Below are positions 23,550 to 34,582 of a DNA stretch of 64,000 nucleotides, piece after piece (the stretch's first letter is position 1; every line of letters starts with the position of its first letter). The notes beneath the pieces are model-generated. The model saw nothing but the letters and a program-made list of their open reading frames with translations, had not been told where the DNA came from and did not search any database. Source of the stretch: Lineus longissimus. Its lineage: Eukaryota; Nemertea; Pilidiophora; Heteronemertea; Lineidae. A program made the translations under genes and the position numbers. The stretch covers positions 8,501,501 through 8,565,500 of the forward strand of contig NC_088310.1 in NCBI RefSeq assembly GCF_910592395.1, in the 5' to 3' direction.

Positions 23550-24780
23550 GTCAGCTGGTGCTCTGCTGTATGGAGTATCAGTACATCATGTCACTTGTAC
23601 TTGACAGCTGGTGTGCTGCTGTATGGAGTATCAGTACATCATGTCACTGGTACTTGATAGCTGGTGTGCTGCTGTATGGAGTATCAGTACATCATGTCAC
23701 TTGTACTTGACAGCTGGTGTGCTGCTGTATGGAGTATCAGTACATCATGTCACTTGTACTTGTCAGCTGGTGAGCTGCTGTATGGAGTATCAGTACATCA
23801 TGTCACTGGTACTTGATAGCTGGTGTGCTGCTGTATGGAGTATCAGTACATCATGTCACTTGTACTTGTCAGCTGGTGCGCTGCTGTATGGAGTATCAGT
23901 ACATCATGTCACTGGTACTTGACAGCTGGTGTGCTGCTGTATAGAGTATCAGTACATCATGTCACTTGTACTTGTCAGCTGGTGTGCTGCTGTATGGAGT
24001 ATCAGTACATCATGTCACTTGTACGTGACAGCTGGTGTGCTGCTGTATGGAGTATCAGTACATCATGTCACTTGTACTTGTCAGCTGGTGAGCTGCTGTA
24101 TGGAGTATCAGTACATCATGTCACTTGTACTTGTCAGCTGGTGTGCTGCTGTATGGAGTATCAGTACATCATGTCACTTGTACTTGTCAGCTGGTGTGCT
24201 GCTGTATGGAGTATCAGTACATCATGTCACTTGTACTTGTCAGCTGGTGTGCTGCTGTATGGAGTATCAGTACATCATGTCACTTGTACTTGTCAGCTGG
24301 TGCGCTGCTGTGAGGAGTATCAGTACATCATGCCACTGGTACTTGACAGCTGGTGTGCTGCTGTATGGAGTATCAGTACATCATGTCACTGGTACTTGAC
24401 AGCTGGTGTGCTGCTGTATGGAGTATCAGTACATCATGTCACTGGTACTTGACAGCTGGTGTGCTGCTGTATGGAGTATCAGTACATCATGTCACTTGTA
24501 CTTGTCAGCTGGTGTGCTGCTGTATGGAGTATCAGTACATCATGTCACTGGTACTTGACAGCTGGTGTGCTGCTGTATGGAGTATCAGTACATCATGTCA
24601 CTGGTACTTGACAGCTGGTGTGCTGCTGTGTGGAGTATCCGTACATCATGTCACTTGTACTTGACAGCTGGTGTGCTGCTGTGTGGAGTATCAGTACATC
24701 ATGTCACTTGTACTTGTTAGCTGGTGTGCTGCTGTGTCGAATATTGGTATACTGTGTCACTTGTACTTGTTAGCTGGTGC
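23550..24780. repeat. 53-bp minisatellite, about 22 units
   Basis: Unit: GCTGTATGGAGTATCAGTAC, then ATCATGTCACTTGTACTTGT, then CAGCTGGTGTGCT. Variants alternate TTGTACTTGTCAG and TGGTACTTGACAG. Because 53 is not a multiple of three and the unit lacks stops in all three + frames, long repetitive open frames (up to 209 codons) appear in every frame. They are not genes. Confidence 0.95.
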
Positions 24781-25579
24781 ACTGGCTGTTTTTAAGAACT
24801 CACAATTTCTACCTCTGCCACAGGATCTTGGTGGGTTGAGAGATTAAGAATTCCCTAGGATGCCACACGACAAAATAGCCAGTTGAGATGCATTGAGCAA
24901 CAATGGGTTTTGTTGTATGACGTTACTGGTAGGTGTGGAGAGACACAAGAAGAGTTTGATTTCTTCCAAGGAGAAGTATGTAAATGTTTGTCACCAAATA
25001 ATGTAGATGATCTCAGTAATAAAACATTACCTTGGTGAAATCAATGGTCGTCTGTCATTTTCCAGCTGTAAAGTATTGCACCCTAGATTTAGTGTTGAAA
25101 CCATTTTCCTCGCTGTGGACTCCTTTTGAAATGACATTCCCTTTGGTGAATTTTTTGCTTACCGCAGGCCTGTTCCTTACTCCTGCAATGACACCCAATG
25201 CAGGCCAATTGCAGACTGCTGGAAGGCCCCCCCCCCCCAATCACCTAAATGTATCCACTTTGGTGTAACCTCTGGTGACTTATAATGGACAATCATCCTT
25301 ATCATTGCTGTGTCCGGGGAAGAGATTCCCAGGTGTTTATGAAAATTTCCATTCATCCCAGATTAGTCTTGGTTAGATAACCTCACAACGAGAATACAGG
25401 CATGAGTTCACAATAAGCATCAGCAACATTTTTCTGATTATTATTTACAGATTAAAAGTCAAGATACATATTACTTGTTCACATTATGAAATACGCCCTA
25501 CAATGAAATCGTGGTCTCTCTGCATTCTGTTAATCCTTCCCCTGAGTGTTGCTTTCTAGTTCAGCTGAAATCCTTTCAC

Positions 25580-25585
25580 TTTATT
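25580..25585 (-). terminator. Candidate polyadenylation signal of the minus-strand SLC5 gene
   Basis: AATAAA on the minus strand, about 320 bp beyond the stop codon. Confidence 0.4.
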
Positions 25586-25902
25586 GCCGGTGTAACATGT
25601 TTGGTTGTCTTCCGTATTTCAGTGTTTACTCACAATAGACAGCTAGAGAGACCATGATTTTTCAATGGGGAAACACAGTAAAACATGTCAATCTATCATT
25701 TAGCGTTCCCAAACAATGAGAGGAAACACTCGGAAACGGTAATTCTCAAAAACGTTACACAGACTCTGGTCCTTCCGCAGAGGATTTTGGCATTTCCCAA
25801 ATGACCCTTGGAACCCAGACTGGAGAAAATGTTACTTATACAGTGCAGTATAGTAGAGTTACTTTTGCATGGAATACACATCTTGCAGGAGACCACTCGA
25901 AC

Positions 25903-28900
25903 TCAAGTAGAGATGTTCCCATATGTCATCAGGGCCGAGTGTACAAAATTCTGAGGAGCCGAATAATACCCGTACAGAAAGATGGTTATAGCAATAGTGA
26001 TATCCCGCATTATCTTGAGTGCCATTTTCACCATCTTGTCTTGTTTTAAGGCAGCTAAGCCTCTGAGGTGGGCCTCTTGTTCGCGGAGCTTGATCTGTGC
26101 TTCAGTGCTGTCATCGAAGCCACAGAAGTTGTCATAGACCCGGCGGAGCACGGACTTCCTTGCTGGAGGATTGTCATCTGAAATCATAGGGTTCATTGTT
26201 ATCGTGAGCCATTTGAATGATCACCTTCTCTGCCACTTCAAATATTAAGAGTGCGAGGCCTGGATAAGAAGATGTAAGGGCTGCTTGGCTCCTTCTCTGG
26301 GGAAATCCTCAAATTGCCTTGGCGATGATAAGGACGCCTGCACAGATAATATTTTTAATCAACCTGATTGAATGACAAATGAGCAATCAGAAGGGAACCT
26401 GGCTGGAAAAAGAAACTTTGCAATGCATTTTCCTTTCGAGGTTCTGTCCTACCTTTTTCATCCTGAAAGCCAACATATTGCAAAGATTCCCCGTCCTCCA
26501 GATTTCCTTCATTCATGAACTTGTCGTCTGCATCAGCTGTGCTTTCGTCCACGTGATTGGTAAACCTGTCGTCCACGTGATTAGCTGGCCTGTCGTCCAA
26601 GTGATCGGACGACCTTTCATCCACCTCCTCGGCAATCTCTTTCATTTCCTCGGAATTTTCGATCAGGTCTTTGTGTTCGTTTCTAGTCCAGTAAGTGGTA
26701 CGATGGAGCTGAAACCAAAGGAGATCGCATAGAAAATGGAACGAAAATGGAAACTAGCCAAACAGCACCTGCGGCACTGAGGTGTCAAGACAACTCGGCT
26801 TAGTTCACTGAGCGATAAGACCAAGGAGGTTCACCCCCAGTTGTGACTCTAGAATCCCCCATCCTCCTCCAATGATGCCCGTGAGAATAATCAAGCAATA
26901 ATCCTCGTAGGAATGATCTGTACAAGTAGTAGAGGTTGGAGAAATCTGCCGAAAAAAACCCTTTTTTTAGAAAGAAGTGTGTGAAGTCTGCAGAAAATAT
27001 TGTAACATACTCATAAAAGCAGACATCGATAAACCTTACCATCTCTGGTTCTGGTGGCCTAGTCATCAGGCTAACAACCACATTGACGATTACAACCACC
27101 CAGAACAGCACGAGAGCAAAGTACATGTAATGAAAGTCCTTGGCGATGGAAGGTCTGTTGTCGGGTTCGCCGCATTTCGGGGCGATGTAGATGAAATCCA
27201 TGATCATTCTGACCACGCCGATGATGAAGCCGATCAATAAGCCGTAGAATGCGCCCTGAAGTGACAAGGGCAAGGACTGCAATAGGCAGTACTGGACGTA
27301 GAATACTACAGAAAGATTGTTCGATGTAACCGTGCAACTAAGCCAAATTTGCAGCCGGTTAAGACATGTATAGGCCTTGGCTACCTGGTTACTTCCATTG
27401 CGTTTTATGCCTTGCAATAAAAGTACAGAAAGGACCAAGTTCGCTGGTCTGACTGATATTCTGTCTCCTCGACTTACTACTATAAAGCGATTGGCATCGA
27501 AAGTGATACAAAACGAATTCACATCGTTCTGTGAGTACTCTACGACTCACTCCGGACGCTGTGAATCGGCCCCGTCCCTCCCCTAGGAAAACCTATGTAA
27601 AAGATAGCGAATGGCGGACCGTGACTGCCTCGGGAGTCTGCGACGGTAGACTCCTTTGCAGTCCATTTCGTCTTCCTCGATGACAGGACGAGGCCGATCA
27701 CCACTGCGTTGGGACGAAGAAGACTATTTGGTTAAGGTCTTGCCTGCAGAGCACCTCGGATCACCGACCGCCAAGCTCTATTATTTTGGAAGGTTTAGTC
27801 CCATTCTGCGGGAGACGGGTCCTACCTGTTCGTTTCCCCGCTTCCAGAACATGGCGATGAGATAGACTGCGGCGATGGGCGGTGAAAGATGGGCGCTCAA
27901 CACCTGGACGTAGATGAAGAGCTGTCCGCCTTGGAACTCTTTGATCATGGGAATCCAGAGTATGCTGATGCCTATCATCACAAGCACGAACACTCTGCAA
28001 AGAAATTGAGAGCAGTTGGTGGGTTTTGCTCGAATTCCTAACGTCCTTGAGCTCACAGAGTTGCATCCCTCTCACAGTTCAAGAGTGGGTCGACCTTAGG
28101 CACCACTATTTTGGCTAGAACTTGAAAAGTCCTAAAGCAATTAGATCTTTTTCCAAAATGAAGTGAATCGCCTTTTCTCAAGCTGGCCTTTTCTTCATCT
28201 GTCTCACCTTCCGACCACCATGAGTTCCCTGGTCGTTGCCTTCTTCCTTATCTTGGTGTAGATGTCCATGGTGAACAGAGTACTAGCGCTGTTGAAGATG
28301 GAAGTCAGACTGGTCATGAGAGCCGCTAGCATCACCGCCATCATCAGCCCGCGGAGTCCGATAGGCATGAGACCGAGCACCAATCGGGGGTAGGCGATAT
28401 TCGTGCAGGCCATCCGACTCCGACAGATCTCGTAGCATAAATCGGGATCTGAACAGGCGACCTCATCTAAAAAGTAACAAATGTGTCACATTTTTCAGTC
28501 GGGGAAAACAATCCACAATTTTATCCTAACAACAGCTTCAACCTAACATACCATCTCAACGGCTCAATTTTTTTTAAAATATACAGAATATGTAAGAACC
28601 ATAAAATTCCGCCTAGTTTATCTTCAGTTTGCCTGATCTCAGAATTAAAAGAGAGTCTTCAAAATGTTTGCACCAGATTTGATCTCCAGGCATAGTCACA
28701 GAACACAAATAGCATATGGCCGCCAAATATTGCAAATTGTGTTCAAATTATGTTGAGTGTCTTACCTGGGTATAAGATACGACTTATCATTCCTGGGAAT
28801 ATGATGATGTAAAGTGGTAAGAACTTTAGGAACGAGGTTAGGATTGCCCCTCCCTGGGCATGGGAGAGGCTCTTGGCAGCAAGGGCCCTTTGGACTATCA

Positions 28901-31900
28901 TCTGAATAACATAATATCACACGGTTTCAAAATGATGACAAAATATACCTGGCTTGATAAGCTTTGCTTGTGATGCTATTTCGCAGAGCGACTCCCTGCT
29001 TTTCTCATAATCGCAAGCTTTCTCATAATCCTGATGACGAAATCGTTTGTTAGGATACATCAATCTCTACCTCCTGCACCCGGATCTAATGTTTAGAAGG
29101 ATTTAGGTGCGGTTGTTTTAGACTTTGCCGACCGAAGGCACATTTTTATCTTTTTTCCATACAGGTTCCCTTCCAAATGCTCATTTGACACTAGTCAACC
29201 GTAGGTTGATTTAGGAAGACATTGCCGGCCAAAGGCAAATGACCAAGCAAGGGTTAAACCTCTAAACCGTATCATGTCATCCAATGTCACATATTTTTTA
29301 TACCTTTTCCCATACAAGTTCCCTTCCGACTGCTAGTCCAGTCAATTTACAAAAATCTCCTTGGCCTCAAAACATTGCAGCAGAAAGTCATGTTTATTCG
29401 ACTTACCTGATCTGTACACAAGTACCATATTGCCATCGGGATTTCCCCGAAGAAGAAACCTGGCCATGGAATTTCGTCGTCCAGAGGCCCTCTCAGCACC
29501 TTGAAGGCTTGCGGCGATGGATACCCACACGTCGAGTTACTTTCAAGGGTTGTATTTGCTATTGCTGTTGGGTACTTCTCGTAGATTCCGGTGAATCCAC
29601 CAACTTTGATATAGCTGAGGACAGCTAAGACTGTGGCACCTATCACCATGACGAACGTCTGTAGGGTGTCAGTGTAAATGACCGCAGCCAAACCACCTGA
29701 AATCATTTGGAAGAAGCAACAGCTATTCAATCTTGACACTTTATTGAACTTCCAGCGGTATTGCCTCCGTAGCCTCCGCGCGTTGTCTGGAAGCTAAGAA
29801 ATGTCAATACAATGAGGGTCAGGAGAGATGTCCTGACAGTGCATTATTGAGCACTTCACAATCACACCCGATGAGCCAGAATGCGCCGCCTACCAATTCG
29901 ACCTTCTTGGCAATTGGTTTTTACTTTAGTTGCGATTAAAGCTCAATGAGTTAACTTCATGAAAAAAATTTACATTGTTGTAATCTTCCTTTCGCGAAGA
30001 ATTTAAGGCAAAATGTGGTTTAGCCTACCTGTGACAGTGAAAACCGCTGTGAAGGCAAGGAGCAGTAGAATGGAGGTGTAGATGTCCCAGCCAAGAGCTT
30101 GCTGAATGAACAACGACCCGGCAAACATGTTCACCTACAAAATAACTAAGTAGGTCGCGACCAGCAGCAAGTTTAGCACCTGTCCGCGACCTCGTAAAGC
30201 CGTCTGTCGTAAGAATGAGCCACTGAACTGATCAGTATATACATGTACTATGTAGTAGGTCGCCCTAGAACTAGTGCTGGAAGAATGGACATCGAGAAAA
30301 TAATTATGTTAACTTAAAAATCGAAATATAGTTGCTTACAGATTATTAAATCGAAGAGAGGAAATGCGAAAAATATCATTTCAAGAAGAAAATTTAAGAA
30401 GAAGACGTGACTCACCGAGATTTTTGTGAAAATGTAGAGAAGAAGAGATAGAAATGCCAGGTAGACCTGTATCCGGCCACCTCCGAACCGCTTGGTCATG
30501 TACTCGGGGATTGTGCACACCTAAAAGGGGAATGAGTGAATTAGGGTACTCATATACGTTTTGGACAAAAAAATGTTCTCCTTTAAAAGCCTTATCGTTT
30601 CTTCTCGTTAGCACATCACTCCGGACGCAGTGGGACCGGCTTCGTCCCTCACCCTAGTGAATAGGATGACGAAATGGACTGCACGGACGTCAATATGCGC
30701 AGGGACGTCCGTGGCACTCGCTTCAGAATTTGGGATTGCTATTTTGCTGAACACCGGTAAAAGCGCTTGGTCCATTTGGACCACCTTTTATGGTTGTGCC
30801 ACTATCGGTGATAGGCATACAGTCTTATGTCGCTGTTTGGGCTGATTCTTTGACGCAAGAGTTGCATGATGGTGGCAAATGTCCATAAAGGGGCAAACAG
30901 ATCATTGCACTTACCCCACTTGCAATATAAACAGGAAGGAAAACCCATACCATTAAATGAAATAAAGGGCATGCCTGAAAGTGGAAAGGAAACTGGCTTA
31001 AAGGGACAACTTGGGCAGAGATATGTTGGTTTTTCATACAAAAAAGTCTTCAAGCAGGACCGTGACTTTTCCAAATGCTGTGAATAACTATTTCAAAATT
31101 CGTGTTGATTTTGGATGGAGGTTGCGCTAAGTAGTTCAGTATCCAATATAATGTGTGGATCATTTTGCATTGTATTTGGCAAGGTCTTCGAGGCTAATGC
31201 CGATAATGCAGAGATCGAGACTCCGTAAATTGCAATAAAGTGAGCGATGGTAGCTCTAGTTTGAGAAAAATAATGGTCGGCTACAAATCTGACCATGTCT
31301 TATCATACCTGAAATTCAAACGCTGCAACGCCCAGTCCCTTGGCTGCGGCCGATCCCGCCAGTCCAATGAAATGCTCACTCCCGATGTTACTGGCGAATA
31401 AGGAGGCGCCGACGGGGAGCCAGGTCATGTGCCGACCCGCCAGGAAGTAGCCGGTCACCGTACCACGATTCGGACGGCATAGAGACTGAAAGAAGTTGGC
31501 ACTGCACAAAAATGATCGCTGCATGGAGGGTCTAGTGGTCGGTATTGAAATAAGAGTTGCGTGATAATTCAGTCAGATTTTGATTTTTTTTACATTGTCT
31601 GGTGCTATTTGATGATGGTAACTACTGTACTGTGTAAAATGGAAGGTGACTGGGGAGCCAACAGGTTGGTAATAAACGCCATTTTAAACGCCATTTTAAC
31701 TTGGTTTCTATTCGACCGGTGGACTGGGACGGCACCTTCTTTCCTCGTGATACCACAATCCTGAGTATTGTCAAAACCTGTTTATACGAGAATAAGACGA
31801 GAGGCAACATAGTTAATGATTCTCTATCAGTTGAAGTGCATGGCCTTCAAACTGATCAGTGGAAACTTGGCCTTTATTGCTATCAACGCCTTATATATTT

Positions 31901-32210
31901 TTGACACTACTGTTGCGGAGGATTTCAGAATGTATGAGTAGTTGCAACCAGTCATCCTAGTCATATCTTAGGTCTATGATCATTTTCTACACCATCCTAA
32001 GGAAATCATGGGCTACTGTTCACTTTTTCGGTCCTGCACAAAACCTGATTTATGGCCAAGATGGTGTATTCTACACCAGGTTAAATTAAACTTCGTCATG
32101 CTACTCACGTATATTCCGACAGCAAGGCAAGCTACGAAGTAGCTGACAATGACAACAAAATCCCAGACTCCCAATCTCTGCTCAAAAGCTTCCGATGTTG
32201 TGTTATTCAT
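25903..32210 (-). CDS. SLC5A3/11-like: SLC5 family Na+/solute cotransporter paralogue, 12 exons
   Basis: Exons in gene order: 32210-32109, 31485-31309, 30974-30915, 30520-30416, 30134-30029, 29696-29407, 28901-28766, 28466-28208, 27994-27826, 27255-27040, 26708-26453, 26177-25903. They give 716 aa with all junctions in frame and GT-AG. It is homologous along its full length to the + strand gene, and the nine introns of the + gene that precede exon 15 and are shared here match in position and phase. Introns 2, 7 and 10 of the + gene are absent. Visible: SNIGSEHF (67-72), [21 protein letters not shown] (273-280), [24 protein letters not shown]-type loop, YWTRN, FCGFDD and a C-terminal hydrophobic helix. 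It differs from the + copy at Na+- and sugar-site positions (L276 for Trp, A272 for Ser/Thr, TS at 377-378 for SD). An acidic 8-residue repeat lies at about 570-609. A minus-strand AATAAA is at 25580-25585. Confidence 0.93.
27549..27640 (+). repeat. Palindromic 'CCGGACGCAGTGG' element, copy 4a
   Basis: ACTCCGGACGCTGTGAATCG to GACTGCCTCGGGAGTCTG, in intron 9 of the minus-strand SLC5 gene. Confidence 0.6.
27648..27712 (-). repeat. Palindromic 'CCGGACGCAGTGG' element, copy 4b, inverted next to 4a
   Basis: AGACTCCTTTGCAGTCCATT through GGACGAGGCCGATCACCACT reads as the complement of the family. Copies 4a and 4b therefore form a back-to-back pair of about 165 bp. Confidence 0.55.
28089..28165 (+). 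mobile_element. Fragment of the TTAA-GGG/GTGACCATAGGT MITE family
   Basis: CCTTAGGCACCACTATTTTG, GCTAGAACTTGAAAAGTCCT and AAAGCAATTAGATCTTTTTC match the left half of the element at 34361. It is in intron 8 of the minus-strand SLC5 gene. Confidence 0.5.
29745..29840. repeat. Dispersed repeat (GCCTCCGTAGCCTCCGCGCG), copy 1
   Basis: GAACTTCCAGCGGTATTGCC through TTGTCTGGAAGCTAAGAAATG matches 38572-38690, where the first part is doubled. It lies in intron 5 of the minus-strand SLC5 gene. Confidence 0.6.
30618..30690 (+). repeat. Palindromic 'CCGGACGCAGTGG' element, copy 5
   Basis: ACTCCGGACGCAGTGGGACC, CTTCGTCCCTCACCCTAGTG and GGATGACGAAATGGACTGCA. It lies in intron 3 of the minus-strand SLC5 gene. 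Confidence 0.6.
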
Positions 32211-32878
32211 ACTGCCGCGAGTCCATGAAATTCGTTTGAGATCCGCAACTTAATGAATTCTCCTCATACACATTGTCTTTCGATGCCATTCAATGTATTT
32301 AAGCTCAATCTGGATGGGCAATGAGTTGGCGCCACCAAGTTGTCCGATGGTATCGACGTTACCGGCTGTGCTGTCTTCGCCTTTGTGCCGATTTCGATTA
32401 ATCAAAGAATAAACGGGTCCATGTATAACCCGCTGTGACGTCTCTCAGGTAGACACCTCTTATCCCAACAACCGCATTGACATGATTTGTCTCTCATATT
32501 GCAACATCCTAACAACCGCTGGCCGGCAATAGAATAAAGGGCCTTCGACTCCCCACGATTTCTTTTATGTAATTAGCCTATTCACTCAATGAAAACTTGG
32601 GTCATCGCCAGCTACAGACAGTACTAAACTACATAATCGATCGCCAAACATGTACATTTTATCAAAAGCAAGTGCGGCATCTGGCAACTCAGACAAAGAT
32701 CTAATATGCATCCCTAAGCATAGCATGCATCAAACAATGATCGCACTTTAGATTGTGACTTCTCTATCCAAAAAAACCGCTGACATTTGTCTCTCAGGTT
32801 GTGACTTCTCTCTCTCAACAACCGCTGACATTTGTCTCTCAGGTTGTGACTTCTCTATCCCAACAACCGCTGACATTG

Positions 32879-32994
32879 GGTGATATGAATAAAGACTAGC
32901 AATTGCTTTTACTGAAAACCCCATGTAAATTTACACTAGGCCTTTCTGTACAAAACTGAAGTAAAATCATTTACTAGTCTTTATTCATATCACC
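32879..32994. mobile_element. 116-bp MITE (GGTGATATGAATAAAGACTAG termini), copy 1
   Basis: The terminal 34 bases at each end are inverted repeats with three mismatches (GGTGATATGAATAAAGACTA at the left end). It interrupts a 44-bp minisatellite unit between CTGACATTG and CATGGTCTCTC. No coding capacity. Confidence 0.85.
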
Positions 32995-33742
32995 CATGGT
33001 CTCTCAGGTTGTGACTTCTCTATCTAAACAACCGCTGGCATTGTCTCTCAGGTTGTAACTTCCCTATTTCAACAACCGCTGACACTCTCAGGTTGTGACT
33101 TTTCTCTACCAACAACCGCTGACATTGTCTCTCGGGTTGTGACTTCTCTCTCCCAACAACCGCTGACATTGTCTCTCAGGTTGTGACTTCTCTCTCCCAA
33201 CAACCGCTGACATTGTCTCTCAGGTTGTGACTTTTCTCTATCAACAACCGCTGACATTGTCTCTCAGGTTGTGACTTCTCTCTCCCAACAACCGCTGACA
33301 TTGTCTCTCAGGTTGTGACTTCTCTCTCCCAACAACCGCTGACATTGTCTCTCAGGTTGTGACTTCTCTCTCCCAACAACCGCTGACATTGTCTCTCAGG
33401 TTGTGACTTCTCTCTCCCAACAACCGCTGACATTGTCTCTCAGGTTGTAACTTCCCTATTTCAACAACCGCTGACATTGTCTCTCAGGTTGTGACTTCTC
33501 ATCCCAACAACCGCTGACATTGTCTCTCAATTGTGACTTCTCTATCCCAACAACCGCTGACATTGTCTCTCAGGTTGTGACTTCTCTATCTCAACAACCG
33601 CTGACATTGTCTCTCAGGTTGTGACTTCTCTCTCCCAACAACTTCTGACATTGTCTCTCAGGTTGTGACTTCTCTATCTAAACAACCGCTTACATTGTCT
33701 ATCAGGTTGTGACATCTCTATCGCAACAACCGCTGACATTGA

Positions 33743-33856
33743 GTGATATGAATAAAGACTAGCAAATGCTTTTATCTAAATCTCCATGTACATTTACACT
33801 AGGTCTTCCTGTACAAAACCGGATTAAAAGCATTTGCTAGTCTTTATTCATATCAC
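33743..33856. mobile_element. 114-bp MITE (GTGATATGAATAAAGACTAG termini), copy 2
   Basis: Same element as 32879-32994, with inner AAATCTCCATGTACATTTAC and TTCCTGTACAAAACC. CATTG flanks it on both sides, a likely 5-bp target duplication inside the minisatellite unit. A solo end is at 38139-38160. Confidence 0.85.
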
Positions 33857-34072
33857 CATTGTCTCTCAGGTTGTAACTTCTCTCTCCCAACAACCGCTGA
33901 CATTGTCTCTCAGGTTGTAACTTCTCTATCTCAACAACCGCTGACATTGTCTCTCAGGTTGTAACTTCTCTATCTCAACAACCGCTGAAATGTTGTCTAT
34001 CAGGTTTTGACGGTAATGTTTATTCTATGTTGCGACGTCTCTATCCCAATTAGTTAGGTTGCTTGCTTTTCA

Positions 34073-34078
34073 TTTATT
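34073..34078 (-). terminator. Candidate polyadenylation signal of the LRR gene
   Basis: AATAAA on the minus strand, about 505 bp past the LRR stop codon. Confidence 0.3.
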
Positions 34079-34360
34079 ATGACGCACCAATGGCGACATC
34101 CTGAATCTCAGGAGAGACAGAGTTCACAAAGAAACGCCGATACAAACAATCATTACTTTCAGGCTGCAGCTTTTTACTGACAGTATAATATAAGGCGATA
34201 GTGTACATGTAAAGAATTAATTCGTGGCTAATACAATAAAGTTTGCAAGGAATTCGTCATGGATAGCGCCATGTGACTTCCTTTTATGCTCACATCAAGA
34301 ATTAGTAAAGATAATCTAGTGAAGACTTGTTTTTATAATTTCTTGACAAACTGCAAACGA

Positions 34361-34563
34361 TTAAGGGCTTGTGACCATAGGTACCACCATTTTGGCTAGA
34401 CCTTGAAATCCTAAAGCATTAGAACTCTTTTCAAACGTAGTTTGTTTTCCAGAGAACAGCCACCCGGGTTTTAAATGAGCAATATATTCATCTGGAACGA
34501 GTTCTAATTGCTTTAGTATTTGGAGGTCTAGCCAAAATGGTGGTTCCTGTGGTCAACCCTTAA
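34361..34563. mobile_element. MITE of the TTAA-GGG/GTGACCATAGGT family, best copy
   Basis: Left end TTAAGGGCTTGTGACCATAG followed by GTACCACCATTTTGGCTAGACCT. The right end is its inverted copy, AGGTCTAGCCAAAATGGTGG through GGTCAACCCTTAA. TTAA at each edge suggests a TTAA target site, as in piggyBac-type elements. The family link is inferred from that alone. Confidence 0.75.
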
Positions 34564-34582
34564 TGTAATTATTCCTGGCAAT

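Larger units (their letters stand above)
32446..34010. repeat. 44-bp minisatellite, more than 20 units, interrupted by two MITEs
   Basis: Unit: CAGGTTGTGACTTCTCTCTC, then CCAACAACCGCTGACATTGT, then CTCT. Degenerate units begin near 32446 and the dense array runs about 32750-34003. It occupies the space upstream of the minus-strand SLC5 start (32210) and downstream of the LRR gene. It is a continuous tandem array without unique spacers, so it is not a CRISPR array. Confidence 0.93.

Noticed and set aside
23495-24664. Several long repetitive open frames, up to 209 codons
   Set aside because: They are translations of the 53-bp minisatellite in different frames; the repeat unit simply lacks stops.
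32750-34003. Regular repeats resembling a CRISPR array
   Set aside because: Units are contiguous 44-bp tandem copies without unique spacers, in an intron-bearing animal genome.
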